From positions 186,001 to 250,000 of the forward strand of contig CP126205.1 of the NCBI GenBank assembly GCA_030272155.1: a stretch of DNA of 64,000 nt, given 5' to 3'. Under the pieces are notes generated by a model. It searched no databases and was not told where the DNA came from. It saw nothing but the letters and a program-made list of their open reading frames with translations. Positions 31,545 to 44,307 of the stretch are shown here, piece by piece (the first letter of the stretch is position 1; every line of letters starts with the position of its first letter). Both the position numbers and the translations under genes were made by a program. Origin of the DNA: Tetradesmus obliquus (taxonomy: Eukaryota > Chlorophyta > Chlorophyceae > Sphaeropleales > Scenedesmaceae).

Positions 31545-32285
31545 AAGAAGGCAGAATACTACCTGTTAGGGTTATATACACTCAATCAGCCACAGCTGGT
31601 TCAAGGATCCACCGCCCGTACGCTGAGAAACGACGAAAACTTAACAAGGTGTTGGGGCTGGCCATGTGACTGGATGCTATGTTTCCGGCCTGGTACTTAG
31701 TCACCTGTGCTGTTCTAATGCTCAACAATCAAATATTTTAGCAGAATACTACCTGGTAGGCTTATATACACTCAATCAGTCACAGCTGGGTCAAGAATCC
31801 ACTGCCTATGCGCTGAGAAACGACGAAAACTTAACAAGGTGTTGGGGCTGGCCATGTGACTGGATGCTATGTTTCCGGCCTGGTACTTAGTCACCTGTGC
31901 TGTTCTAATGCTCAACAATCAATATTTAAGCAGAATACTACCTGGTAGGCTTATATACACTCAATCAGCCACAGCTGGGTCAAGAATCCACCGCCCGTAC
32001 GCTGAGAAACGACGAAAACTTAACAAGGTGTTGGGGCTGGCCATGTGACTGGATGCTATGTTTCCGGCCTGGTACTTAGTCACCAGCGGTGATCTTGAGC
32101 CCTAAAGTCGATTTCTAAGCAGAATACTATCTGGTAGGCTTATTTGCACTCAATCTGGTATACTCACTCAGCCATAGCTGGGTCAAGGATACAGGACAAT
32201 AGCTGGGTCAAGGACCTGACTCAAAGGGGCCTCAATCAGCCATAGCTGGGTCAAGGATCGGCCGCCCGTACGCTGACAAATTACG
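31545..32285. repeat. 190-bp intergenic satellite, about four units
   Basis: GCAGAATACTACCTG recurs at 31551, 31741, 31930 and 32119 (period 189-190). Units share TATATACACTCAATCAG, CCGCCCGTACGCTGAGAAAC and ATGCTATGTTTCCGGCCTGG. A partial unit precedes (31470-31540) and short truncated units follow to 32285. Frames within units stop early, so coding is unlikely. Confidence 0.92.
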
Positions 32286-32539
32286 AAACTTCAGCTCATT
32301 GCGGTCCTGGTTTGAAAAACCATTTCCTACTACATGATACAATGACGATGCAGGCAGCCAGTGAACTCCAGTGTATACAAACCATCAACTATCTCAGACT
32401 CACTACTCCACCACCAGCTTTTTTAGAATGCCAGCTGGGACAACTTACGGACGGGTTTGGGATGCCTTCCTCGCCACAGTGATGGTTGTGCAGCAATTGT
32501 AATGTAACAGACAAACTACAGGGGCTCCAGCAGTGCTGT

Positions 32540-32700
32540 CCTGCCCTGCTAAGGGGCTTAGCAGTGTGGAAGCACCAACAGCTAAGGGTGTCACTAAGGT
32601 CTGGCCTGCTAAGGGGCTTGTCACTAAGGTCAGGGCTTAGTGACATGGGCAGTCCGGCACCACTAAGGGGGTACCCTTAGTAAACAAGGGGGGGGTGCCA
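32540..32700. repeat. CTAAGG-rich inverted repeats near the giant gene's 3' end
   Basis: GTCACTAAG and CTTAGTGAC at 32620-32644 form a 9-bp hairpin with a 7-nt loop; ACTAAGGG and CCCTTAGT near 32671-32690 form another. They lie 70-140 bp past the stop of the giant gene, so may affect 3' end formation (inference). Confidence 0.6.
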
Positions 32701-32760
32701 GGGTAGTGCACAGCTCGCCTGCAACAGGCTGCCACAAATACTGCACGTCCGCAAATATGC

Positions 32761-33040
32761 CTACCAATCAATGGGGTGGGACTCCACACAGCTTCCACCC
32801 CCACTTGTGTTCTGCATGCTAAGGGCGGGCACCAAGCCACAGCCTGCAGCCTCACAGGCTGCTGCTCCTGCTGCCTCACATGTTGCTGCTCCTGCAGCCA
32901 CGCTGCTGCTGTCCTCTACTGATGGCTCAAATTCGCCGCTGTCCAGGAAATGTTCCTCTTGCTCACTCTGAAGCGGCTGCTGCTGCTGCTGCAATTGCTC
33001 CTGCTGCTGCTGCTGGCGCTGCTGCTGCTCCTCCTCCTCC

Positions 33041-33091
<51 letters not shown>

Positions 33092-33136
33092 ATCCAGTCA
33101 TCATACACTTCACCTTCTCCCTGTTGGATCTCATCA

Positions 33137-33170
<34 letters not shown>

Positions 33171-33224
33171 TTCCGCGCATCAGCTGCTCAGACCAGTCAG
33201 ACAGGCTCATTGACAAGCTGCTGC

Positions 33225-33286
<62 letters not shown>

Positions 33287-33952
33287 GATGCAAGCAGGCT
33301 CTCAAACGCGTGCAGCGGCTGCGCGCTACTCATATTACCGCTGCCGCTGCTGCTGCCGCTGCCGTTACCTGGCAGCGATGCTGCTGCTGCCGCCTTCATC
33401 TCTGCCAGCCGCTGCCGCCGCAGCTGCACAAGGCGCTGCTGAGCAGTCAGCTCGGCAGCTGCTGCGCTGCTGTCAGCACTATTATCAGCACTAGTGTCAG
33501 CAGTGTTGCATGCCTCTGGCGACTCCGGGGAAGGGGAGCGCTTAAGCTCAGGCAAGCAGCCCTCTGGTGGCACACGGTTGCTGCTGCTGCTGCCGCCGCC
33601 TGCTTGGCAGTGCCCCTGCTCCTGCAAGCGGCTGCCTGCAGGCCGCGCCACAGCCACGCTGCTGCTGCTGTTGCTGCAGGCCAGGTCAGCCTTGCTGCCG
33701 CTGCAGCTAGGCAGGTCCATACAGATTCGGCTGCCGCTGCCAGCCTTGCTGCTGCAGATGCTGCCAGCACCGCTGCCCCAAGGCGGCCGCGCTGCGCCAC
33801 CACCACTACTGCTGTGCCTGATGCTGTGTGGGCTGCCGCCGCCGCTGCTGCTGCTGCTGCGCATGCTCCTGTACATGGTCTTGTGTCTGAAGCAGACAGG
33901 CTTCACTGGGTAGCCAGGCAGCTCCCAGGCCCTGCTGGCGTGGCCTGCATGA

Positions 33953-33983
<31 letters not shown>

Positions 33984-34220
33984 CGGCAGGGCTTGTTGTT
34001 GGGGGCGCTATGTACTGTTGTTTTGTTGATGCGTCCTGGTGATGGTGCATTGCTGCTGCTGCCATGGCTGCGGAGTGCACTGGAGGCGTGTCAGGCTGGT
34101 CAACCTCGTAACAGGCTGCTGTGTGCTGTGTAGGTGAAGCGTGGGTGTTAGATGCTGCTGTACGCGGCAGCTGCATGCTGCTTGACAGTGCCGCAGACAG
34201 TGGAGTCACCAGCACGGCTC

Positions 34221-34257
<37 letters not shown>

Positions 34258-36488
34258 TGGCGACATGGCACTGCCCTCACCGGTGCCAGCTGTATCTCCA
34301 GATCCAGCAGCTCCGTACACCTCTGCTGTTGCACGCTGCTGCTGCTGCTGCTGCTGCGCTGCCAGAGGTGTGTCAGGCCCACAGGCAGCATCAGCCAGCC
34401 TCCTGCTGCCGCTGCTGCCATTGCTGCTGCTGGCGATGCTGGCTGAGAGGCGCTCCAGGCTGAGGTCAGGCAGGATGCCCGGCAATGCGCCCAGCAGCTG
34501 CTGCAGCTGGCTGCTGGCCTTGGGGTTGGTGGAGGCGGCCAGGCGCTGCACACCAGACAAACATGTTTTGGCAGGGGCAGCAGCAGAACAGCAGCAGGCA
34601 TGCAGGGTTAGAGTTGGTTGACACGAGAGGAAACCGTTGAGAGGCGATGCTTTGCATTTTAACACATTTTAACCTGCAGAAGCAAAAATTGCGCAACAAC
34701 AACATGCGAGTGGCACGCCACCTAGCTCGGCAGCATGACAACTGCTGCTGCAACCCCTCCCCCCCCCCCTCCCCCCCACCTGCATCAAGCGACCAACCTT
34801 TGGTTTAAAGGTGCTACCATGCACCAGGAACACTGCAACAACACCATGACCAACTCTTGCTGCAACTGCACCAAGCGTGTGACAATCTCCAGCAGTAGTG
34901 CCTCAGGCAGCCGCTGCAGCTTGGCCAGCACAGCCAGCTGTAGCTGAGGGTTGCACCCAGCAGCAGACCCCAGTTCTAAGGACTAAGTCTTGTCTAATCA
35001 GTATTGCAACATTTAGTTTGCAAGTGCCAAAAGCTATAACACCTACTGCAGCAGAGCTGAAACACTACTTCTGCTGCTACTGCTGCTTTACACAGCCCCA
35101 CCCACCCACCTGCACTAAGCGCGTCACAATCTCCAATAATAACGCCTCAGGCAGCCGCTGCAGCTTGGCCAGCACTGCCAGCACCAGCTGCGGGTTGCCA
35201 CCAGATGCAGACCCCAACTCCAGGGACTGGCTCAGAACATTCACACCCCGCCCCACACTGGCTGCTGCTGCTGCTGCCGCCACCACAGAGCCATCCACCA
35301 TGTTGGGGCTAGCACAGCGCACCGGCTGCTGTACCGTGTTGCTGCTGTTGCTGTATTCCACTGCTGCTGAAGGTGGTGCTGCAGGTACAGCAGCAGCCAC
35401 GTCATTTTCTGCCTGCTGCTGTGCTGCTGCCACCTGTGCTGTGGGTGAGTCTTCGGGCATCTCCAGGGGCTCAGGCAGGCTGGGCTGCCTGCAAGTGATA
35501 GGCATGAGCTTGCGCTGGCAGGGCTCAGCTTTGGCCGTAAACCCTGCACTGGCAGGGCTCTGCTTGGGCCCTAAACCCTGCAAAGGCATCTGCAAAGGCT
35601 CAGGCAGGCTGGGCTGCCTGCAGGTGATAGGCATGAGCTTGCGCTGGCAGGGTTTTGGCTCAGCCCTGAACCCTGCACTGGACACAGCTGCTGCTGCTGC
35701 TGCTGCTGCCTGGTCTGCCTGCATTGCAGCTGGCAGGGCAACAGCAGCAGGCTGGTCTACAGGCGGCAGCGACACACTCACACTGCTGATGCTGCTGATG
35801 CTGCTGTGGCAGGCTGCCTTGCTGGCAGGCTCAGCATCAGGGCTGCTGCACCTGTTGCCTGCTGGGCTGCCAGGCAGGCCAGCCCCCACTGCAGCAGCAG
35901 CAGTGATCTTGCACCTGACAGGGCTACTGCTCCTGCTGACAAGCTCAGCAGGCCTGAAGCTGCCACTACCATCAGCAGCAGCAGCAGCAGCGTCAGGTAG
36001 CCAAGACAGATTGAAGCGACGCTCACAGTCTGGCTGCGTGCTTGCTGCTGGCGAGCTGCATCCTGCTGATGCATTGACTTGCTGCTCAGGCCAGTCGGCT
36101 AGCTCATTAGGTGAGGCTGCAGTCAACTCGCTAGCTGGCTCATCACCGCATGCTGCTTCCATCTCTTCTGCGTCTGCGTCTGCTGCCGCTGTCTCGGCCA
36201 GCTCGGTGGACTGCATGACGTCTGCTTTGGTGTTGTGATCACAGTTCTCACAAGGTGCTGCTGCTGCCTGGATGACATGGTTTAGCCCCTGAGTAGTTGT
36301 CTGCTGCTGCCGCTGCTGCTGCTGCACAAGCTGTGGCTGCGCCCTCACTGCCATCACTGCCTTGACGGCATTGGCCAGGGCAGCAGCAGCCGCAGCTGCA
36401 TTGGACACAGCATGGTTCAGATCAAGCACTGCCGCGCTGCCCTCTGCCTCTACTGCAGTGCGGCCAGAGGCTACAGCTGCAGGAGAAA

Positions 36489-36540
<52 letters not shown>

Positions 36541-38138
36541 GCGCCCTTCAGTGCTGTTGGCAGCTGGCTGCTGCTGTGTGGGGGTTGACCTGCATGCTAC
36601 GGCCCCGTGTGCTTCATGGTCTGCTGCTGCTGCTGCTGCTGTTGTTGGCTGTGGTGATGCACTGCCTTGGGGCTTTGCCTTCAAGCCATGTGTGCAGCGT
36701 GCTGCTGACCCTGCTGCTGCCTCGCGCCTTGGAGACACCATCGCTGGGCTGTGACTGTTGCTGCTGCGCTGCTGCCCTGTGCCTGGTGACGCCTCTTCTT
36801 TGGCAACAGCAGCTGCTGCTGGGCTGGGGCTGGTTGCTCTGCCAGCTGCTGCTGCTGCTGCTGTGGAGGCATCTCTCCTCCTGGGGCTACAGCTAGCTGG
36901 TGAGAGGGAGAGCAACGGGGAAGTGCACCTGGTGGGGCTGACAGCCCTGCCAGCTGCTGCTGTTGCTGCTGCTGCTGTGCCTGGCTCCCTCCTGGGGCTG
37001 TAGCTAGCCGGTGAGGGGGAGGGCGAAGTGCCCCTGCGGGGGCTGCTGCGGTAGCTCCTGCCAGCAGCAGCAGCAGCAGCAGCAGTAGCAGCAGCAGCAG
37101 CAACATGCCTCGCCTCAGCAGCAGTGCTGCGGCTGGGGCTGGCGGCCCTGCTGCTGCCAGACTGCCACTGCGGCCGCTGCTGCTGCTGCTGCTGCTGCTG
37201 CAGGACTGCCTTTGCTGCAGCTGCAGGGCTGCCCCTGGCCGGCTGCTGAGCAGCAGTAGCTGGGCTACCTCTACTGCTCTTGCTGCCAGGGCTTGCCGCT
37301 GCTGCTGCTGCTGCTGCTGGTGAGTCAGCAGCTCTGGGTGTCAATCTGCCGCGCGCTGACACAGGTGACGAAGCAGCAGCAGCAGCAGCAGCACTAGTCC
37401 CCGCACTGCCATTACTGCGTGGTGTTGTGCTGTGTGGTGTGATGCTGCGCCTGCCACCCGAGCTGTTCTCAGGGGACCTTTGCTGCTTGAACCTTGCCGC
37501 ATAGCCAGCAGCGCCTGATGCCTGCACTGCTGGCTGCGGCGTCATGCCTGCCAGTGCCTTACGCAAGCTTCCCATGGGCTGGTATGGCACAGTCTCACAT
37601 GCGGCTGCACCGTCTGCTGCTGCTGTTGCTACTGCTGCTGCTGGCTTGCGGGGTGGTGTGGACAGCTGGCTGGCTTCTTCTGCCAGGCCAACAGAGGACA
37701 GCGTGGATGCCTCCAGATCCAGGGCTGAGAAAACCTTGGAAGGCAGCGGTGAAGGTGTCTCTGCATAGCTGCAGCTGAAGCCTGCTAGGCTGCTGCTGTG
37801 GTTGTCAAGCGCTCTGCTGCTGCTGAAACCTCCACCGCTGCTTACTGCTGCTGCTCCTGCTGCTGCTGCTCCTGCACCAAGGTGCATTGCACCAGCAGTA
37901 CCACCACAAGACAGCCCCGCAGCGCTTGCATCTGATTGAAGCGTGGCAGTGCTGGCATTTGCTGGCAATGCTGCACTGCCCGCAGCAGAGTGCAGCGCCG
38001 CTGCACTGGCTGCTGACGGCAGCGATGCAGCGCTGGCACCAGACTGCAGCACCGCTTTAGCAGCAGCTGCGCCTGCTCCTCCTGCAGATGTTACACTGCT
38101 GCTGCCAGTGGCTGACTCAATGTGGCCAGCCCTGTCAG

Positions 38139-38169
<31 letters not shown>

Positions 38170-38375
38170 AGCAGCAGCAGTAGCAGCAGCAGCAGCACCG
38201 CCCCTGCTGCCCCTGCGTGAGCCAGCCGGGCTGGCCAGCTTCAGCCCTGCCCTCTTCCTCCTGCTCTTGGAAGCAGCACCTGCTGCTGCTGCTGCCGCTG
38301 CTTTGCAGCTGCGCCGCAGCTGCAGCAGCTTAGCTAGCTCCGCCTTTGCAGCCTCAACATCCTTCCATTTGGCTG

Positions 38376-38409
<34 letters not shown>

Positions 38410-38464
38410 TTTGGCTTTACCGGGGCTTCCTGGGCCCTTCCATGCTGCTGCCAGCCGCGGGGTT

Positions 38465-38505
<41 letters not shown>

Positions 38506-40085
38506 GCTGCTGCTGCCAGGGCTGTGAGCTGCTGCTGCAAAGACCAGCCCACCAGGGCCAGCCGTCACGCCAATGCGTGCTGCTGCTGCCACTGCTGCTG
38601 CTGCCACTGGCGAGCCGCACACCTCACCACCAACATCATCACTGCACAGCATCTGCTGCCCTGGCTGCGGCAGCAGTACTACTGGTGGGCGTGCTGCTGC
38701 TGCTGCTGCTGTTGACAGCCAGCTGCCACCGCCAGTACTGCTGGGATTGTAGCTACCTAGGGTACTCCAGCTGCGCTCAGCTTCAGCTGAATACAGGCTG
38801 TGGTGTGTCAGCTGCTGCTGCTGCTGCTGCTGCTGCCCTGCCGCCTCACTTCCTCCCTCTGTTGTAGCTGCAGTGATGCGGCGGGAAGTGCCACTCAGTG
38901 GCGTGGCGTGTGCAGTTGACAGCTGTGACATGTTAAACACGGGGTTTAAGGTCATCGCCAGCTCAGCATCTGGCAGCGGCAGCGGCGGCTGCGCAAATAG
39001 TAGGTTTGTAGCCAGGCCTAGAGCCTGGCCCCTATGGGCATCTGCAGGGGCTGACACCCTGCGGCCATGATCATCATTAGCAGCAGCTGCTGCTGCAGCA
39101 GCTGCGGCGGCCGGCAGCTGCTGCTGTGTGCTGCTCTCCTGGCCGCCGCTAGTGCCAGCAGCAGCATCTGTGCCAGGGCATGACAGCGAGTGGTGCTGCT
39201 GCCTCTGCTGCTGCGCAATGCAGGTCAGCATCCCGCCGCCAGATGCACTGCTGCTGCCGCCTGCTGCTGCTGCTGCTGCCAGCACTGCCTTCAGTAGGCT
39301 AGGCTCCACCTCATCCCCAGCAGAGTGGTCAGCAGTAGATAAGCCAGAGCAGAAGCCAGGGAGGCTGCTGGCAATGCTGCTGAGGGCGGTGTTAGTAGCA
39401 GCACTGCCAGCCCCCCCTGAAAACAGGTGCAGCGCAGCAAACGGCTCCCAACCTGGGGCTGTCCCCGCTGCTGCTGCTGTTGAATGCTCAGCTGCTCTGG
39501 CTGTCATAGCCGCACCCTCATCGGCTGGTGCTGTCATCAGTAAGCCAGCTGGGTTTTGTGAAGCCAGCAGCAGCAGGTTGCCGCTAGCCGACCGCACCAA
39601 GCCACAACCAGTGTCCCCATCAGCAAGCTCTGACTGGCCTAGTGGGGCACCCGAGTCAGACTGCCAGCTGGTGTGCTGCGGCGTGCTGGCTGCACTTTGC
39701 GCAAATGCAGCAGATGCATTGTAGCTGCTGTTGCCATTGGGGCTGCGCTGTGCGTTGGCAGGGCTGCTGCTGCTGCTGGCCTCGCTGCCGCTGCTGCTGC
39801 TGCTGCTGCTGTGGAAGCTCAGGCTGCTCACATCAAGCGCTCCAGCTGTCACCGCAGCAATCAGCGCCGCCGCATCCACCTGCTGCTGCTGGTGCTGGTG
39901 GTTTGCTGCTGCTGCTGCATCCAGCCCTGCACAGCTGCTGCCTCCTGCGCTGCTGCGAGCCAGCCGCCCCTCTTTTGCTACAGCAGCAGCAGCAGCAGGT
40001 GCTGCGCCGCCAGAGCTTGTGTGCGGGCTTCGGATGAGCTTTGCTGCCTGTGCAATAGCCAGCAGCTCAGTGTATCTGCTGCCTC

Positions 40086-40120
<35 letters not shown>

Positions 40121-41020
40121 CTTGTATGCAGACCCATGCCTCCAGCTGACGAGGCTGGTGGTGTTTTCAGCTGCAGCTCATATGCAGCACTGGCAGCAGC
40201 ATCTGCCCGCAGCCACTCTGCTGACCGCAACGCCTCAATAATGCGCGCTGTTGTTTCATCGAAGGTGTTAGATGATGTGGAGTGTGGCAGGAGGCTGCTG
40301 ACGCTGCCTGCTGCAGCTGGTGCTGCCAGCAGCGGAGCAGCAACGCGAGGCGAGAGCTCAGGCACGTACTGCTCAGAGGGATGCTGCTGCTGCTGCTGCT
40401 GCTGGGGTGAGGCTGTTGCAGCGCCAGCTTCAGCTGCTGCTGCCATTGCCGCTGCAGCAGCTGCTGCTGCAGCCCCTGCAGGAGTGGCTCTTGGCACCGC
40501 ACTGAGCAGACTGCTGCTGCTGCTGCCGCTTGATTGCACAGCAGCACTAGACGCTGGTGGTGCTGCTGCAGCTACAGAGGCTGATCCTCCTGCACTAGAC
40601 GACTGCCCTGCTGCAACCATAGCTGGCAGACTGCCGCAGGCACTGCATGGCACGTGCAGCAGGCCACTGGCCCACAGCTGCGCTGCCTGGCTGTCAGGGC
40701 CACTGCTGGCTGCCGCCTGCGCCACTGACACCATGTACTGTGCCTTGCGCTCACATGCAGCACAGCTGCTGCGCTGCTGCTGCTGCTGCTGCTGCTGTGG
40801 CCCTGCAGCTGGATGCTGCTGCTGCTGCTGCAGGAGGCTGGCGTTGTTGCTGCTAATCGTGCTGTTGCTTCCGTGCTTGGGGGCTGCAGCTGCAGCCGCA
40901 GCAGCAGCAGCAGCAGCAGCAGCAGTGTGGCTGCTGCCAGCTGGCTTCCACTGTGCCTCCTTCCTCCTGCCAATCCTGCTGGACATGCTGCCTGCGGCAC
41001 GCTTGGGACTGCCTGGCGAC

Positions 41021-41053
<33 letters not shown>

Positions 41054-41300
41054 GGCTGCTGTGGCAGCAGGCGGGTGGGGCTCAAGCTGCGGCTGGGGCT
41101 GTGCAGCTGGCCGGACCTGCCTGGTGAGACTGGCAGCAGCACACCTGGTGCGCCTGGCCCTGCAGTGACTGGCAGCACTTGCTGCGGTGTGTTTGAAGCA
41201 GGTTTGTTTGATGTGGGTCCTGCATCAATCTGCTGCTGCTGCTGCTGATGCTGGCGCCATCTAGCCGCTGCCCCGTACAGTGGCGAGCCAGCCCTACCCG

Positions 41301-41339
<39 letters not shown>

Positions 41340-41407
41340 TCTCCAGCCCGCGGCCACCCCACGCAGCAACACCACCCGCGCCACGCACTGGAGATGTAGC
41401 GCGTTGG

Positions 41408-41454
<47 letters not shown>

Positions 41455-41684
41455 ACTTATCACTGTCTGTGTTGGGGAGCGGGGCCGTGGTGACCTGCAG
41501 CGGGGCGAGCCCCTGCCACTGGCAGGCGTGGGAGATGCCACACGCGCACCTTGCCTGCTCAAGCCACCCTGCTGCTGCTGCTGCCGCTGCTGCTGCTGTG
41601 GGGTGTGGCGTGCAGCAGTTATCATGGCGTACACCTCATCAAAGGTGCCGGCTGGGGTGACGCCCTCAGCAAAGCTAGCACGTC

Positions 41685-41731
<47 letters not shown>

Positions 41732-42310
41732 ACTGTAGGTACCTCTGGGGCTGGCAGCAGCAGCTCCTCATGACCCCCTGCAGGCGCCGCAGTGCTGCTG
41801 CTGATGTTCCTGCTGGGGTTAGGGCTGGGGCTGCTGCGGATGACTTTTGTAAGACTCTTTCCGTCAGGCGCTGCAGCAGGCTGAAGGGCTTTCACTGCTG
41901 CTGCGCCGAAGGGCTTGTGTCTATCAGCAGCCAGTGCAGCAACAGCAGCTGCCACATCGTCTGTGGTTGGCCTTGCAGCAGTGAGGCAGATGATGTTGGC
42001 AGTGCGCTTGCCTGTTGCAGCGGCCATCCCAGCAGCAGCAGCAGCAGCAGCAGTGTCAACGCCAGCGCTGTCCACTCCTTCAGTGACACTGCGCGGGCTC
42101 AACTGCCAAAGCCCTGTGAGGGAGGAGACGGGTGATGTCATTGCCTGCTGCTGCTGCTGCTGCTGCTGCTGCTTCTGCTTCTCTGGTGTGTCAGCAGGGC
42201 TGACTGCAGGGCTGGCTCTGCATGGGCTTGCATCCATGCTGGCAGCACCTGACTGCAGCACCTGCAGCAGCGCCTCAGTGTCAGGGGACAGGCTGCGCAG
42301 CGGCTGCACG

Positions 42311-42348
<38 letters not shown>

Positions 42349-43822
42349 ATCTGCAGGGACGGCTGCTGCTGGTTCAGGAGTGATGCCAGCTGCCTGGCCA
42401 ACAGATGGAGAGGCAGGCTGCTGCTGCTGCTGTTGCTGCTGCTTGCAGGGGGACTGCTGAAGCGTGGCGCTTGTGCTGGCCGAGTGTGCTTCCACTAGAG
42501 CGCTACCGGGTGCTGCATTGACACCTGACTCTGCGGGAGCTGTGGCAGCAGCAGCGGCACATGCCGCTGCAGCAGCAGGAGCCACTGCACTGCCACAGGC
42601 CACTGGCCGGCCAGCTGCTTGCACCTCAGGGCTAGCAGTAGTGCCTTGACTCACAGTGCTGCCAGCAGATACAGCAGGCTGCTGCTGCTGCTGCTGAGCA
42701 TATGTGCTTTGAGCATCCTGGTCATCGCTGCAGCTGGCACCATGACTGTCTTGGCCCCAGAGCTGCTGCTGCGGGCTGGCAGCCCTGGTGCTGCTGCTGC
42801 AGCTGAGGCCCAGCTGCTGCTGGCTGCTGCAGCTGCCGAGCAGCGACTGCTCAGCACTTGGAGCACCAGGCTGCTGCTGCTGAAGCTGATAGTCATTTGG
42901 AGTGACTCCTTTTCCCTTCCCATTGCTGCTGGCACCCTTGAAGAGAGATCCTGACAGTAGCCTCTTGAAACTGCTGGCACTTGCCATGCTGCCCTTGCCG
43001 CTGCTGGCTCTGCTGCTCATGTTGTTGAGCAAGCCCGCCTCCTGCTGCTGCTGCTGCTGCTGCTGCTCTGCCTCCTCCGCTGCTGCTGCTGCAGCAATGA
43101 CGGCTGCTGCGCTGTTTGCCTTGCGCCTGCTGCTGCTGTGCTTGAAGTGCTTCAGAAGCCCGCCAGCAGCCTTGCCCTGCTGCTGCTGCTGCCCGTGGCT
43201 CTCCTGTGGCACTTGGGCACTGTGTGCAAATGGCGAGGTGGCAGCTGGCATGCTGGTTGCACGGCCATAACTCTGTGTGCTGCTGGCTGCCTGCATCAGC
43301 TGCTGCTCTGGCCCAGTAGCAGCAGCAGCAGCAGCAGCAGTCACGCTGCTGCTGCTGCTGGGGCAGCAGGCCACGGGGCCGTTGTGGTCGAATGAGGCCT
43401 CACCTGAGAGGCAGCCACCGCCGCTGCTGTGGCTGGCGGCTGTTGCTTCTGCTGTGCCGGACAGGCAGCCAGCGCCGCTGCTGCGGCTGGCGCCCCTCAG
43501 ACTGGAGGACGCAGGATCGCCTGGCTGCTGCAGGCTCTGTCAATGCGTCGTGTAGCAGCAGCAGCAGCGGCAGCAGGAGGAGCAAGAAGAAGAGGCGGTT
43601 GGTGGCTGCGTGATTACACAGGCAGAGGTATACATGCAAAGCAGGTGGGTTGGAGCTCGTGTGCGTTGTGTCAAGCAGAACTCTGCCACTAGTGCAGTGA
43701 ATTGGCCGGAGCTGTGTGGGGAGCTGTGGCTAGGCTGTTGGCTCACCTGCGCTGATGTGGCGCCAGCGGTTTCGCCGCAGTGAGGCTGCTGGTCATCACC
43801 ATGGTGGTGGCTTGGTGATAAG

Positions 43823-43864
<42 letters not shown>

Positions 43865-44273
43865 GGCTGCTGCTGCTGCTGCTGCTGCTGCTGCGGCTGC
43901 TGCTGCTGCTGCGGCTGCTGCTGCTGCTGCAAGGTGTGCGTGTTGCCCTGCTGCTGCATGATGCTGCTGGTGAGTGCAGCCAAGCTGTCACCTGGGCTGT
44001 GCCACACAAAGGGGCCTGGCTGCTGCTGAAGCTGCTGCTGCTGCTGCTGCTGCGGCAAGGAAGCATTGAGTAGGCTGTCTACCAGCAGTGGCTGGCCTGG
44101 CTGCTGCTGCTGCTGCTGCTTCTGCTCTGGTTGCATTTTGAGCCCAGCAGCCACAAGGGATGACAGCAGTGTTGCGTCTGTAGCCGCATCAGGAGCAGCA
44201 GCAGCACTTCCCACCGGATCATTTAGCAGGCAGGCTGCTGCGCTGCCGCCCTGCATTGAGGTGCTGCACACAG

Positions 44274-44307
<34 letters not shown>

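Larger units (their letters stand above)
30152..32760. other. Intergenic region between convergent genes B and the giant protein
   Basis: Apart from the stop echo and the 190-bp satellite I see no gene. Short open frames here are broken, without recognisable domains. Confidence 0.55.

Noticed and set aside
31434-31890. Short plus-strand frames within the 190-bp satellite
   Set aside because: Each ends within one unit, units differ by one base in length, and there is no conserved start or domain.
30152-32760. Retroelement or transposon remnant in the intergenic region
   Set aside because: No terminal repeats, polymerase, integrase or transposase motif could be seen on either strand; only the satellite and small hairpins.
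35110-35190. F-box-like LPEALLLEI in the giant protein
   Set aside because: Only a short leucine-rich match; the residues after the intron do not continue an F-box.
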